Source: Candidatus Gastranaerophilales bacterium (lineage in GTDB: Bacteria; Bacillota; Clostridia; Lachnospirales; Lachnospiraceae). Taken from it: a DNA stretch of 50,016 bases. The stretch lies in NCBI GenBank assembly GCA_023663225.1, contig JAMPHU010000020.1, positions 1 through 50,016 of the forward strand, given 5' to 3'. The notes beneath the pieces are model-generated. The model made no database searches, was not told the origin of the DNA, and saw only the letters and a list, made by a program, of their open reading frames with translations. The position numbers and the translations under genes were made by a program. Shown here one piece after another: positions 27,022 through 35,801 of the stretch; position 1 is the first letter of the stretch, and each line of letters opens with the position of its first letter.

Positions 27022-28155
27022 ATGGAAAAGGAGATGGTTGCTCTGATAAAGGTAAATCTCACCAATGATATTTTAAAAAGAATATCTGCTATTGAAAAGA
27101 ATTGTCATTCTTTTAGTACGGTTGTCATTCCGGCCGCCGCTATCAATAAACTTAGAAAAAATTCCAAAAAGAAAAGTTCGTATGCTTCCAATAAAATTGA
27201 AGGGAACCCGCTTACGGAGAGACAGTCTGATGCAGCGATCGAAGGCGATGCACACAGGCATTTTATGAAACCGGAGCAGGAAGTAAGGAATTACTATATG
27301 GCATTAAATCTTTTGGAGGAGAAGGTGAGGGCGGATGAGGTTTTTTCAAAAGATTTAATTATGGAAGTGCAGGCGTTGGTTCAAAAAGGAGCGTCAAAAG
27401 AAAAAATAGGTTTGCGTGGCGCAATGCCTCCTGGAGTACTGTTTGCAGTATATGATTCTGAGACGGGAAGTCCGGATTATATTCCGCCGGAGTATGTTGA
27501 CATTCCGAGATTATTGGATGAATTGATACAATATGTAAATACAACGGATGACCATCCGCTGATCATGGCAGCAGTTGTACATTATCAGTTAGTAACGATA
27601 CATCCTTTTGAAGACGGAAATGGACGTACCGCCCGTTTAATGTCGGGGTTTGTTTTGGATAAATATGGATATGGGTTTGGTGGTATCGGTTCTTTAGAAG
27701 AGTATTTTGCTTATGATGCGGATGAATACTATCGCTCTTTGCAGATGGGACTGCCGGCATTATATTATTCAGGGAGAGACAATCCGCCGCATCCTGAAAT
27801 TTGGATTGATTATTTTCTGCGCATGGTTGAATTGTATTCATCAAAAGTATGTAGTTTGTCATTAGAATCGAGTGATGATAGTCTTTATGCCGCGCTTTCT
27901 TATTTGAATTGGAAAGAGAAAGAATTTCTTGCGTTTTTATTGAAGAAACATTTGTATGAGTTTACGCCGATCGATGTGAGCAAAATGTTAAAGGTTTCAA
28001 ATAAGACGATTATTAATCGATGTGCAAAGTTGTCCGGCAATGGGTTTCTCATTCCGATCATGGTAAAGGAAAGGATTCGCTCCTATCGGTTTAGTGATTT
28101 TACCATGACAAATGAGACGAAGATTCTAAGGGAAATTACAGATCGGTCATTATGA
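27022..28155 (+). CDS. Fic-domain protein (AMPylase-type), self-inhibited class
   Basis: 377 residues. The Fic core HPFEDGNGRTARL (catalytic His194) is intact; Fic enzymes transfer AMP or other nucleotide groups to protein hydroxyls. An N-terminal helix has S56-x3-E60-G (SNKIEGN), the (S/T)xxxE(G/N) inhibitory motif, giving a class II arrangement that blocks ATP until relieved. The C-terminal about 80 residues look like a winged helix (SKMLKVSNKTIINRCAKL). The start is unclear: ATG 27022 lies almost at the predicted transcript start, while GGAG at 27030-27033 would suit a start near 27043. A YunG-like gene follows after 30 bp. Confidence 0.85.
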   Translation: MEKEMVALIKVNLTNDILKRISAIEKNCHSFSTVVIPAAAINKLRKNSKKKSSYASNKIEGNPLTERQSDAAIEGDAHRHFMKPEQEVRNYYMALNLLEEKVRADEVFSKDLIMEVQALVQKGASKEKIGLRGAMPPGVLFAVYDSETGSPDYIPPEYVDIPRLLDELIQYVNTTDDHPLIMAAVVHYQLVTIHPFEDGNGRTARLMSGFVLDKYGYGFGGIGSLEEYFAYDADEYYRSLQMGLPALYYSGRDNPPHPEIWIDYFLRMVELYSSKVCSLSLESSDDSLYAALSYLNWKEKEFLAFLLKKHLYEFTPIDVSKMLKVSNKTIINRCAKLSGNGFLIPIMVKERIRSYRFSDFTMTNETKILREITDRSL

Positions 28156-28185
28156 TATAAAACGAAGGCAGAAGGAGAGATTGCA

Positions 28186-28620
28186 ATGAAAGAATATCGA
28201 TTTTATGGCTGGGAGCGGGCCGATGTGTCTGTCGTAGCCGATGAATATAGGAAGATTCAGAACCCCAGGCATTTATATGACTTGCTTTCGGAAATCTGGT
28301 GTGCGGATACGTGCGCGCCGAGAATGAGGGACAGTTGGACGAAGGAAAATCAGACGTTGGGCCAGTGTTCTGTCACGGCATTTCTCGCACAGGATATTTT
28401 TGGTGGGGAAGTCTGCGGCATATTGCGGCCTGGCGGAAATTATCATTGCTATAATGTGGCGGGGGATTGTGTATTTGATCTGACAAGCGAGCAGTTTGGA
28501 GACGAGGCGCTTTCCTATGAGCAAAACCCCGTTCAGTCACGAGAGGTGCATTTTGCAAAGGAAGAAAAGCGCCGCAGGTACGAATATTTGAAAGAAGAAC
28601 TGAAAAAGAAGTTGTCCTAA
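28186..28620 (+). CDS. YunG-like protein of unknown function
   Basis: 144 residues, soluble. It resembles the YunG family: TLGQCSVTAFLAQDIFGG, a GGNYHCYN core and FDLTSEQFG. The Cys (GQC), His (YHCYN) and Asp (FDLT) are arranged as in a cysteine-peptidase or transglutaminase-like fold, but no activity is established. ATG 28186 has AGAAGGAGAGATTGC upstream. It is probably cotranscribed with fic and ends at a terminator-like hairpin at 28682. Confidence 0.65.
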   Translation: MKEYRFYGWERADVSVVADEYRKIQNPRHLYDLLSEIWCADTCAPRMRDSWTKENQTLGQCSVTAFLAQDIFGGEVCGILRPGGNYHCYNVAGDCVFDLTSEQFGDEALSYEQNPVQSREVHFAKEEKRRRYEYLKEELKKKLS

Positions 28621-28681
28621 TTATTTTTTTGTTCCAATGCCAGTCCGATCAGCCGAGCTCCCCGTCTGCAATGGATGCCGG

Positions 28682-28714
28682 AAAAAGTGCAAAGTATGCC
28701 TGAACACTTTTTTT
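28682..28714 (+). terminator. Rho-independent terminator after the fic operon
   Basis: The stem AAAAAGTG (28682-28689) pairs with CACTTTTT (28705-28712) and runs into a T-tract. The 15-nt loop is rather long. Confidence 0.55.
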
Positions 28715-28750
28715 CTAAATTTTATCTGGTAGGATAGAATGAGTGCAGAA

Positions 28751-28787
28751 GAAAACCAAGTGACTGCAAAGCAGGCATTTGGTTTTC
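28751..28787 (+). promoter_or_regulatory. Leader hairpin upstream of the chemoreceptor gene
   Basis: GAAAACCAAGTG (28751-28762) pairs with CATTTGGTTTTC (28776-28787), with an inner CTGC/GCAG stem. It ends 41 bp before the ATG at 28829. Known c-di-GMP riboswitch signatures were looked for and not seen. It could influence translation or RNA stability. Confidence 0.45.
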
Positions 28788-28828
28788 CCGCGCCATCAAA
28801 GCAAACAAAGCAAAGCGAGGTACATAAG

Positions 28829-30829
28829 ATGTTAAAGACAATCAAAGGAAGGCTTACGATCAGCGTAATCGGAATTGTGGTGTGCAGTATTCTTTTGACT
28901 ACCGCGGGGATTATGGCGGTCGCGGGAAAACGACTGGTTCAGGATATGACGCAGGCTTTGCAGCTCAATGCGGATAAGTATGCGGAGGAGATCAACACAT
29001 GGATTGAGAATGAGAAAATGTTGACGGACGGAACGGCCGCCGCCATAGAGGCCGGCGGACAGATGGACACGGACTTTCTACAGTCGGCGGTGGATATTTA
29101 TGCGGACGGAAGGGCAGAGCTTTTGAATCTGTATTGCGGTACCCCGGATGGTCGCTTTATTCAATCCAACCGCGAGGCGGAGATTCCGGCGGGATATGAC
29201 CCGACGGCGCGCGGTTGGTATCAAGCGGCAGCCGCAGAAGGAAAGGCCGTTGTGACAGACCCCTATTGGGACGTAATGACAAACCAGATGTGTACCACCA
29301 TTGCGGCTCCCATCTATCTGCAGGGCGAGCTGGCGGGAGTCATCGGCCTGGATGTGACACTCCAAACGGTGACGGATTTGACGGGAAGCATCAACTATGA
29401 GGAAGGTGTGTACGGCTTTCTCGTGGATAGCAACGGACAGTATGTGGCACATGAAAATAAAAATTATGAACCCACAAAGGACACGGTGACGGCTGTGGCG
29501 GATATTCTGCCGGATGTGGCGGGGATGCTGGGAGGAATCGATAGCGACGTCAGGAAATTGACGGACTATGATGGACAAAGCTGTTATTTTGCGATTGCCG
29601 AGATAGAGGGAAGCAGTTGGAAGCTGGGCGTTGTGGCGCCCGCCGCCAATGTGACGGCCTCTCTGATGGCAATGATCGCCGTGGCGGTTCTGATTGCCCT
29701 TGTTGTCATTGGTTTTGTGGCTTTGTTTATGGCGGGATTGATCGGCAGGATGTTGGCTCCCATACAGATGTTGAAACAGTTTGCCTCCGGAGATTTTTCG
29801 GAAAATGCGTCTGTCGATAAGAACATTCCCAAAGAATACAAAAACGAGACGGAACAGATTAAAACTGCCACCGTGGAAGTGCGTCAGCAGATTCGCGAAA
29901 TTATTTTGAATACGAAGCAGGAAGCCGGAACGATCAGCACGATCGCCGAGGGAACTTCCGCCAAAATGACGGTGTTGAACAGCGATATTTCCGGCATCTC
30001 CGGTCTGGTGGGACAGGTGATGGGCCAGACCAAGAAAGCGCAGGCGTTGGCGGAGGGAATCCGCGGCAACGGGCAGGAGTTGGGAGAGTCTGTGGAGAAT
30101 GTTGCGAGAAAAGCAGGAGAGGCGGCGGAGCAGTCTAACGACATCATGGAGCGCGCGGGCAGAGAGCATGAAAACTCCAAGGCGTCCGCACAGGAGGCCG
30201 TTGCGCTCTATCAAAAGACCAGAGGGGAACTGGAGAAAGCCATCACAGACGCGCAGAGAGTGCACGAAATAGACACTCTGACGGAAGAGATCCTTGCCAT
30301 CAGCTCGCAGACCAATCTTCTGGCGTTAAACGCGTCCATAGAGGCTGCGAGGGCGGGAGAGGCCGGCAGAGGATTTTCCGTTGTGGCGGACGAGATCAGG
30401 CAGCTTGCGGACAATTCCAAGCAGGCGGTCGATAAAATCAGACAGGTGACCGAGAGCGTGGTGCGCAACGTCGGCTTTTTGTCCGAGAGCTCAGGGAAAC
30501 TATTGGAGTTTATGAACGGAAAAGTGATGGAAGATTATGAGAAGATGACGGAGCTTGCAAGGATGTACCAGAAGGATGCGGAGTTTTACCATGATATTTC
30601 CGGCGAGTTGGGCATTTCTTCCAAGGAAATGAGCGCGAGTATGGTTGAAATCAACGATTCCATCGTCGCCATTACGGGATTGGTGGATGAGATTGCGGAT
30701 TCCATGCGGAGCATGGAGCGGTCGGCGGAGGATTCCAACGGCAATTCTGAGGCGGTGGTTGAGCAGATGAAAGAATTGTTCCGTCTGAGCGAACTCTTAA
30801 ACCAGACTGTGGCGTCTTTCAGAGTATAA
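28829..30829 (+). CDS. Transmembrane methyl-accepting chemotaxis protein with double Cache sensor
   Basis: 666 residues from ATG 28829 (GCGAGG upstream). Membrane segment at about 10-30, a periplasmic-type dCache domain (about 35-280), a second segment ([19 protein letters not shown]) and a cytoplasmic signalling helix bundle with the tip [21 protein letters not shown]. The sensor has [12 protein letters not shown] and DPYWD, which fits the dCache_1 pattern linked to amino-acid or amine ligands; the ligand remains inferred. A GHKL kinase gene follows after 10 bp. An in-frame ATG at 28739 would add 30 polar residues and lacks a ribosome site. Confidence 0.9.
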   Translation: MLKTIKGRLTISVIGIVVCSILLTTAGIMAVAGKRLVQDMTQALQLNADKYAEEINTWIENEKMLTDGTAAAIEAGGQMDTDFLQSAVDIYADGRAELLNLYCGTPDGRFIQSNREAEIPAGYDPTARGWYQAAAAEGKAVVTDPYWDVMTNQMCTTIAAPIYLQGELAGVIGLDVTLQTVTDLTGSINYEEGVYGFLVDSNGQYVAHENKNYEPTKDTVTAVADILPDVAGMLGGIDSDVRKLTDYDGQSCYFAIAEIEGSSWKLGVVAPAANVTASLMAMIAVAVLIALVVIGFVALFMAGLIGRMLAPIQMLKQFASGDFSENASVDKNIPKEYKNETEQIKTATVEVRQQIREIILNTKQEAGTISTIAEGTSAKMTVLNSDISGISGLVGQVMGQTKKAQALAEGIRGNGQELGESVENVARKAGEAAEQSNDIMERAGREHENSKASAQEAVALYQKTRGELEKAITDAQRVHEIDTLTEEILAISSQTNLLALNASIEAARAGEAGRGFSVVADEIRQLADNSKQAVDKIRQVTESVVRNVGFLSESSGKLLEFMNGKVMEDYEKMTELARMYQKDAEFYHDISGELGISSKEMSASMVEINDSIVAITGLVDEIADSMRSMERSAEDSNGNSEAVVEQMKELFRLSELLNQTVASFRV

Positions 30830-30839
30830 GGAGAGGGAA

Positions 30840-32159
30840 ATGTTAGGCGGTTCGGTATGGATGGCGATGCTGCGGTTTGCGCTGAGTCTGGGGGGAACGA
30901 TGCTGTTATTTTCCCTGATGAGCGAATCTCGGTTTGACAAAAAGAAGACGGCTTTTTGCTATTTGTGTTTTGGCGTGTCGATGACAGCGGCGGCTTGTGT
31001 ATGGTATGCGCTGCATTGGGAGAGCTGTGTAAAAGCGGTGGCGTTTGTCATGTATATGTGTTTTGTGGTATTTGCCATATGGCTCAGTGGAGACCCCGTC
31101 TATCTGTCGCTCTACAAGCTGGCGTTAAACTTTTATCTGCTCGCGGTATTTCTGGTGGGCGGCATCGAGATTGCCGTGCTTTTTTTCGAGCGCAATGTGT
31201 GGGTGGACATCATCGCGCGAGCAGTCATGATTTTGCTGATGGCGTATTTTATCGAGAAGAAGGTCAAGGATTCGATCCGCGGATTCAGTTACTATGTGGA
31301 GCATGAGCTGGACAGGTTCAGCGTCACAATTATGATTATCAGTATACTCTTCGGCATCGGGTTTATCTTAAATCCGAATAGCAAAGATCAGACGCCTTAC
31401 CGACTGTTTCAGTTGGGAATGAATTTCTTTCTGACGGGCGCGCTGCAGCTCTTGGTGTTCCGGCTCTATCTGCACATCGGAAAGGAGAAAGAGTTTCAAA
31501 AAGAAAACCAGCTTATGCACTTGAACCAGCGTCTTCTGGAGAGAAATATGGAGCTTTTGGAGGAGTCCGCGGAAACCGGCAGACAGATCCGACATGACGC
31601 GAGACATCATAACACGGTGATCGCTGAGTATGCCCGCAGGGGACAGAATGACGAACTGTTGAAGTATCTGCGGGAATATCAGAGACAGACAGAAGTGGGC
31701 GCTCCGGATACCATCTGCGCCAACACGGCGGTGAACAATCTTCTCTCCGCGTACACGGAGAAGGCGCGGAAAGCGCGGATTCGCGTCAAGCTGGATGTGG
31801 AGCTGGGCAGGGAGCCGGTCATACCCAATATCGACTTGATCACCATACTGGCGAATGCCTATGAAAACGCCATTTACGGCTGCATGGAGGTACAGAGACA
31901 GACGCGAGAGCGGGAATGTCTCATTCATTTGATGATTAGAACCAAGCAAAACAAACTGGTCATTTTCTGCAGCAACACCTGCACGCCGGAGACGGAGCTG
32001 AAAAACGGGCAGCCGAAACCGGAGGCGACGGGTGGTATCGGCGTGCTGAGTATCATCAAGACTGCCAAAAAATATGAGGGGGAATATGATTTCAAAAATG
32101 ACGGCGGCCTGTTTGTGTTCCGCTTAATTATGAACATTCCCGCACCGGATAGTGATTGA
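30840..32159 (+). CDS. GHKL-family membrane sensor histidine kinase (AgrC/LytS-like)
   Basis: 439 residues. About six hydrophobic segments span residues 1-205, followed by a dimerisation helix with RQIRHDARHHNTV (His252 as the likely phosphorylated residue) and a GHKL ATPase domain (ILANAYENAIYGC as N box, ATGGIGVLSI as G box). This architecture belongs to AgrC-type kinases, which often sense peptides through the membrane domain. The partner LytTR regulator lies 64 bp downstream. The chemoreceptor gene directly upstream suggests a shared transcript. Confidence 0.85.
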   Translation: MLGGSVWMAMLRFALSLGGTMLLFSLMSESRFDKKKTAFCYLCFGVSMTAAACVWYALHWESCVKAVAFVMYMCFVVFAIWLSGDPVYLSLYKLALNFYLLAVFLVGGIEIAVLFFERNVWVDIIARAVMILLMAYFIEKKVKDSIRGFSYYVEHELDRFSVTIMIISILFGIGFILNPNSKDQTPYRLFQLGMNFFLTGALQLLVFRLYLHIGKEKEFQKENQLMHLNQRLLERNMELLEESAETGRQIRHDARHHNTVIAEYARRGQNDELLKYLREYQRQTEVGAPDTICANTAVNNLLSAYTEKARKARIRVKLDVELGREPVIPNIDLITILANAYENAIYGCMEVQRQTRERECLIHLMIRTKQNKLVIFCSNTCTPETELKNGQPKPEATGGIGVLSIIKTAKKYEGEYDFKNDGGLFVFRLIMNIPAPDSD

Positions 32160-32223
32160 CAAACGACATCTGAATGTTTATCATGGTAAAAAATAAGTGT
32201 ACGGGACGGGAGAGGTGCAGGAT

Positions 32224-32964
32224 ATGTATCTGATAGCGCTCTGCGACGATGAGGCGGCAGAATTGGACAAGACGGAACAAATGCTGCGCAAGTATGAGAA
32301 GACGCACACCGTGGAGTTTTTGACACAGCGATTTGAAAACGCGGAAGATTTGCTCTATCAAGTGAAAGAAACGGGATATGAGCCGGATTTTATCCTGATG
32401 GACATCTATCTGCCTGAGAAAATGGGGATTCAGGCGGCAAAAGAACTGCGGGATATGGGGAGCGGCGGGAAGATTATTTTTCTTACGACCTCCAAAGAAC
32501 ATGCGCTGGAGGCGTTTGGCGTGGATGCGGCGCAGTATTTGGTAAAGCCTGTCTCGGACGCGGTACTGTTTCCCGTATTGGACAGATTGTTGGAACATGC
32601 GGAGGATATGCGCAAACGGTATCTGCTTTTGAGAGTCGATGGCAAGATCAAGCGGATCGCAGTTGATCATATCGCATATTGTGAGGCGCAGGGCAAGAGA
32701 CAATATCTGCATTTTGTGGATGGCGGCCAATGTCTGCTGCGGATCACCATGACGGAGATTTATGAGATGCTCTCCCGCTACGAGGAGTTTGTGCGGGTGG
32801 GCATCGCTTATATTGTCAACTTGGGGCATGTGGACAGTTTTAATGCAAGAGAGCTGCAGATGGATGACGGCAGGAGGATTTATCTGCCGCGGGGAGCGTA
32901 CCAGCCTTTGCGGGAGCGGTATTTTGCGTATTATTGCGGCGAGGAGAAGGAGTTAAATATATAA
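32224..32964 (+). CDS. LytTR-family response regulator (AgrA-like)
   Basis: 246 residues. An N-terminal receiver (LIALCDDEAAEL, phospho-acceptor Asp60 in LMDIYLP, lysine in YLVKPV) is followed by a LytTR DNA-binding domain (about 140-245: DHIAYCEAQGKRQYLHF, FVRVGIAYIVNLGHVD). The ATG at 32224 follows GAGAGGTGCAGGAT; the GTG at 32197 is unlikely. It is the presumed partner of the GHKL kinase. Its target genes are not visible; the upstream operon itself is a candidate. Confidence 0.88.
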   Translation: MYLIALCDDEAAELDKTEQMLRKYEKTHTVEFLTQRFENAEDLLYQVKETGYEPDFILMDIYLPEKMGIQAAKELRDMGSGGKIIFLTTSKEHALEAFGVDAAQYLVKPVSDAVLFPVLDRLLEHAEDMRKRYLLLRVDGKIKRIAVDHIAYCEAQGKRQYLHFVDGGQCLLRITMTEIYEMLSRYEEFVRVGIAYIVNLGHVDSFNARELQMDDGRRIYLPRGAYQPLRERYFAYYCGEEKELNI

Positions 32965-33036
32965 GCTGTTTTCGTCCAGTAAAAATGTGCGCAGTCCCAT
33001 TGTTGTGATACCGTTTTCATCTCGCAATTCAATTTT

Positions 33037-33074
33037 ATTCCGAAAATATGTGTTTAAACACACTTTTTCGGAAT
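33037..33074. terminator. Strong hairpin after the LytTR regulator gene
   Basis: ATTCCGAAAA (33037-33046) pairs with TTTTCGGAAT (33065-33074), and the interior contains the perfect palindrome GTGTTTAAACAC (33050-33061). No T-run follows, so it may be a transcript-end or processing structure, or an operator-like site upstream of the Bce-type regulator. Confidence 0.4.
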
Positions 33075-33149
33075 GGAAACAGACTTTGGCGAATCTTTTA
33101 ATCATATGCAAAAACCCGCCGATAAACAATATGAGGAGGAAGTGCGGAT

Positions 33150-33812
33150 ATGAAGATTTATATTGTCGAAGATGAAGCGGCCATCAGGAATGAGCTTATC
33201 GTCCTTCTAAAAAAATATGGTTATGCCTGCGAAAGCAGTGATGATTTTGAACATATTACGGATTTGATTCTGGAATCGGAGCCGGATCTTGTGCTGGTTG
33301 ACATCAATCTGCCATTTCAGGACGGCTTTGTCGTTTGCAGGGAGATACGCAAAAGATCAGATGTGCCGATGATTGTCCTGACGAGCAGGAATACAGATTT
33401 TGATGAACTTTTGAGCCTGAATATTGGTGCGGACGATTTTATTTCTAAGCCTTATCATGCACAGGTTTTGATCGCCCGCATCCAAAAAATATTGAAAAGG
33501 ACATATGAGGCAGGGGCAAACGCCGTGCTTTTTCATAAGGGATTAAAAGTCAATCTGTTAAGAGCGACGATGTCATGCAATGACAAGGAAGCAGAACTGA
33601 CAAAAAATGAATTGGGTATTTTGCGCCTGCTGATCCTGAATAAAGGGAATGTGATACCGAGAGATGCCATCATGGATGAACTGTGGCAGAACGAGGAGTT
33701 TATCGATGAAAACACTCTGAATGTGAATATCGTCCGGCTGCGGAAGAAATTGTCGGAGATAGGACTGCCGGATTATCTGGAGACAAAACGTGGGTTGGGG
33801 TATCGAGTATGA
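33150..33812 (+). CDS. bceR: OmpR-family response regulator, BceR type
   Basis: 220 residues. A receiver domain (IYIVEDE, phospho-acceptor Asp51 in LVDINLP, lysine in FISKPY) precedes a winged-helix DNA-binding domain (about 125-220, ending YLETKRGLGYRV). The AGGAGGAAGTGCGGAT site precedes the ATG. Its stop overlaps the kinase start by 4 bp. With the intramembrane-sensing kinase and the ABC pair it forms a BceRS-BceAB module, which detects and removes peptide antibiotics acting on lipid II cycle intermediates. The gene symbol is by module similarity. Confidence 0.87.
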   Translation: MKIYIVEDEAAIRNELIVLLKKYGYACESSDDFEHITDLILESEPDLVLVDINLPFQDGFVVCREIRKRSDVPMIVLTSRNTDFDELLSLNIGADDFISKPYHAQVLIARIQKILKRTYEAGANAVLFHKGLKVNLLRATMSCNDKEAELTKNELGILRLLILNKGNVIPRDAIMDELWQNEEFIDENTLNVNIVRLRKKLSEIGLPDYLETKRGLGYRV

Positions 33813-34825
33813 AGATTACAGAATATTTAGCAGATAAGTTGTTTTCCATTGCCGCCTGTCTGACAGCGGTTATTTTTACGGGGTGGATTTTCTGGATGGC
33901 AGAGATGCGGATCGAATTTATCATTTTGGCAGAGATTGTATTCTCTGCCGCATTTTTAGTCAGTTTTTTGTGGGATTTCAGGCGGAAGGAAAAATATTAT
34001 AAAGAATTGTGGAGTTTATGGGATGGCCTGGACGATAAGACATTGTTCGCAGAGCTTATGAAAAAGCCCATGTTTTTAGATGGAAAACTGGTATATCAGA
34101 CGATCAAAAGCACGGATCAATTTATGAACGACCGTATCTCGGAAGCCGATGCGGCGAATCACGAATACCGCGAATATATTGAAATGTGGATACATGAAGT
34201 GAAAACGCCGATTACCTCCGCTCGTCTTATTGTTGAAAATGACAAGAACGAGACAACGCTTCGGATTGACAATGAGCTGAGTAAAATCGGGCATTTTGTT
34301 GAGCAGGCATTGTTTTATGCGAGAAGTACCACTTTAGAAAAGGATTTTAAACTGGAAAAGATCACTTTGCGGGAATTGGTGCAAGAGGCGTTAAAGAGTT
34401 ATTCCAAACAGATGATAGAGGTAGGCGGAGTGCCTGCATTTGAAAATTTGGAGTTATCTGTCTTTGCGGACAGAAAATGGTGTGTGTTTATCATGGAGCA
34501 GATTATTGCCAATGCAGTCAAATATCATAAGGGAAGCTTAAGGTTGTCATTTCGCGGAGGAACTTATGAGAATGGCTGTTTCCTTTTGATTTCAGACAAC
34601 GGGATCGGGATTGCGAAAGCGGATCTCCCTCGCATATTTGACAAAGGCTTTACGGGGGAGAACGGACGCAGAGGCGCGCAATCAACGGGGATCGGACTCT
34701 ACTTGTGCAGGAAACTGTGTGAAAAAATGAATATGGGCATATCGGCGGAAAGTGAGCAGGGAAAGGGAACCGCTATTAAACTCACATTTCCCAAAGGGAA
34801 TTTTTACGACCTTACATTTTTGTAA
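33809..34825 (+). CDS. bceS: Intramembrane-sensing histidine kinase, BceS type
   Basis: 338 residues. Two N-terminal membrane segments (about 12-30 and 36-55) are separated by only a few residues, the hallmark of this kinase class, which relies on its ABC transporter to sense the drug. The H-box is MWIHEVKTPIT (His129), and the ATPase boxes are ANAVKYH, DNGIGI and STGIGLYLCRKL. The last codons and stop coincide with a BceR-type operator. Confidence 0.88.
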   Translation: MKITEYLADKLFSIAACLTAVIFTGWIFWMAEMRIEFIILAEIVFSAAFLVSFLWDFRRKEKYYKELWSLWDGLDDKTLFAELMKKPMFLDGKLVYQTIKSTDQFMNDRISEADAANHEYREYIEMWIHEVKTPITSARLIVENDKNETTLRIDNELSKIGHFVEQALFYARSTTLEKDFKLEKITLRELVQEALKSYSKQMIEVGGVPAFENLELSVFADRKWCVFIMEQIIANAVKYHKGSLRLSFRGGTYENGCFLLISDNGIGIAKADLPRIFDKGFTGENGRRGAQSTGIGLYLCRKLCEKMNMGISAESEQGKGTAIKLTFPKGNFYDLTFL

Positions 34826-34875
34826 GGGAAATGTAATCTAAAGAAATGGCAGGAATTTTGTCAAGGCTATACAAT
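34812..34875 (+). promoter_or_regulatory. BceR-type operator and dependent promoter of the ABC genes
   Basis: TTACATTTTTGTAA at 34812-34825 matches the TNACA-N4-TGTAA inverted repeat described for BceR-like regulators. The site includes the kinase stop codon. A -10 TACAAT (34870-34875) has only a poor -35 (TGGCAG, 34847-34852), as expected for an activator-dependent promoter. The operator is centred about 60 bp upstream of the predicted start of transcription. Confidence 0.65.
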
Positions 34876-34903
34876 GGAGGAAAACAAAGAAAGGAGTACT
34901 TTT

Positions 34904-35656
34904 ATGCATAGCCCGATTTTAGAAGTTTCTGATATCCAAAAGTATTATGGCGGCGGGGGGAATATTACAAAGGCGGTGAACCACATTTCTTTTTCTGTGG
35001 AAAAAGGAGAATTTGTTGGGATTATGGGTGCGTCTGGCTCTGGAAAAACCACATTGCTAAACTGTGTCTCTACTATTGACACTGTGACCAGCGGACATAT
35101 TATGGTGGATGGCAGCGATATAACGCTGCTAAAAGGGAAAAAGCTGGCCGCTTTCCGGCGGGAAAAGCTGGGTTTTATTTTTCAGGATTTCAATTTGCTT
35201 GACACGCTGACTGCGTATGAGAATATCTCCCTCGCGCTCTCCATCTTGGGTGTCAAAGCGGCAAAGATCGATGACAGAGTGGGAAATATGGCGAAGGCTT
35301 TAAATATTGAGGAGGTTATGGACAAATATCCATATCAGATGTCGGGCGGGCAAAAACAGCGTGTGGCCGCGGCCCGTGCGATGGTGAGCAACCCCGCGCT
35401 GGTTCTGGCGGACGAACCGACCGGATCGCTGGATTCCCGTTCTTCAGAGATGCTGCTTGCAATGCTGGAAGAATTAAATCAAAAATTTTCCGCAACGATT
35501 CTGATGGTGACACATGATGCTGTCTCCGCAAGTTTTTGTCATCGTATCTTGTTTATCAAAGATGGAAAGATTTTTAATGAGATTCGCCGTGCGGCAAAAC
35601 CGAGAAAAGATTTTTTCAATGAGATTATGGGAGTGGTTTCGGTGATTGGAGGTTAG
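34904..35656 (+). CDS. bceA: ABC transporter ATP-binding protein, BceA type
   Basis: 250 residues. Walker [10 protein letters not shown] (42-50), signature [10 protein letters not shown], Walker [13 protein letters not shown] and H-loop VTHD are all present. It energises the adjacent FtsX-like permease in peptide-antibiotic resistance and signalling. AAAGGAG at 34888-34894 supports the ATG at 34904 rather than the in-frame ATG at 34874. The 3' end contains the GGAGG that would originally have served the permease gene, now separated from its start by the 130-bp element. Confidence 0.9.
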   Translation: MHSPILEVSDIQKYYGGGGNITKAVNHISFSVEKGEFVGIMGASGSGKTTLLNCVSTIDTVTSGHIMVDGSDITLLKGKKLAAFRREKLGFIFQDFNLLDTLTAYENISLALSILGVKAAKIDDRVGNMAKALNIEEVMDKYPYQMSGGQKQRVAAARAMVSNPALVLADEPTGSLDSRSSEMLLAMLEELNQKFSATILMVTHDAVSASFCHRILFIKDGKIFNEIRRAAKPRKDFFNEIMGVVSVIGG

Positions 35657-35660
35657 AGTA

Positions 35661-35790
35661 AAAAATAAGCCTGATAGCTTATTTTTCAATCGGCTATTTG
35701 TTTCTGAGCGAAAGCAAATAGCCTTGATGGCAGACGAGAAATCGCCTTCGCGAATTTCTCGTCGCCTCTTCGCGACAAGTCGCTCAGAAA
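35661..35790 (+). repeat. 130-bp structured leader element, copy 2 (between bceA and bceB)
   Basis: It differs from 8346-8475 at only three positions (two in the loop of hairpin A, one in the arm of hairpin B), with identical length and orientation. Hairpins A (35661-35686), B (35692-35723) and C (35733-35763) are conserved, and TCGCTCAGAAA at 35780-35790 again complements the loop of B. The frame is open into the permease: a TTG at 35646 gives 52 extra residues whose element-encoded part is nearly identical to that fused to RecJ. Flanks GAGGTTAG (35649-35656) and GAGGGTTAG (35792-35800) look like a duplicated target. Confidence 0.85.
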
Positions 35791-35801
35791 TGAGGGTTAG
35801 C

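Noticed and set aside
28620-28828. c-di-GMP riboswitch upstream of the chemoreceptor gene
   Set aside because: Such riboswitches are often found before chemoreceptor genes, but the conserved aptamer segments were not seen; only a simple hairpin is present.
29078-30265. 395-codon minus-strand open frame opposite the chemoreceptor gene
   Set aside because: Arg/His-rich antisense shadow of a confidently identified chemoreceptor.
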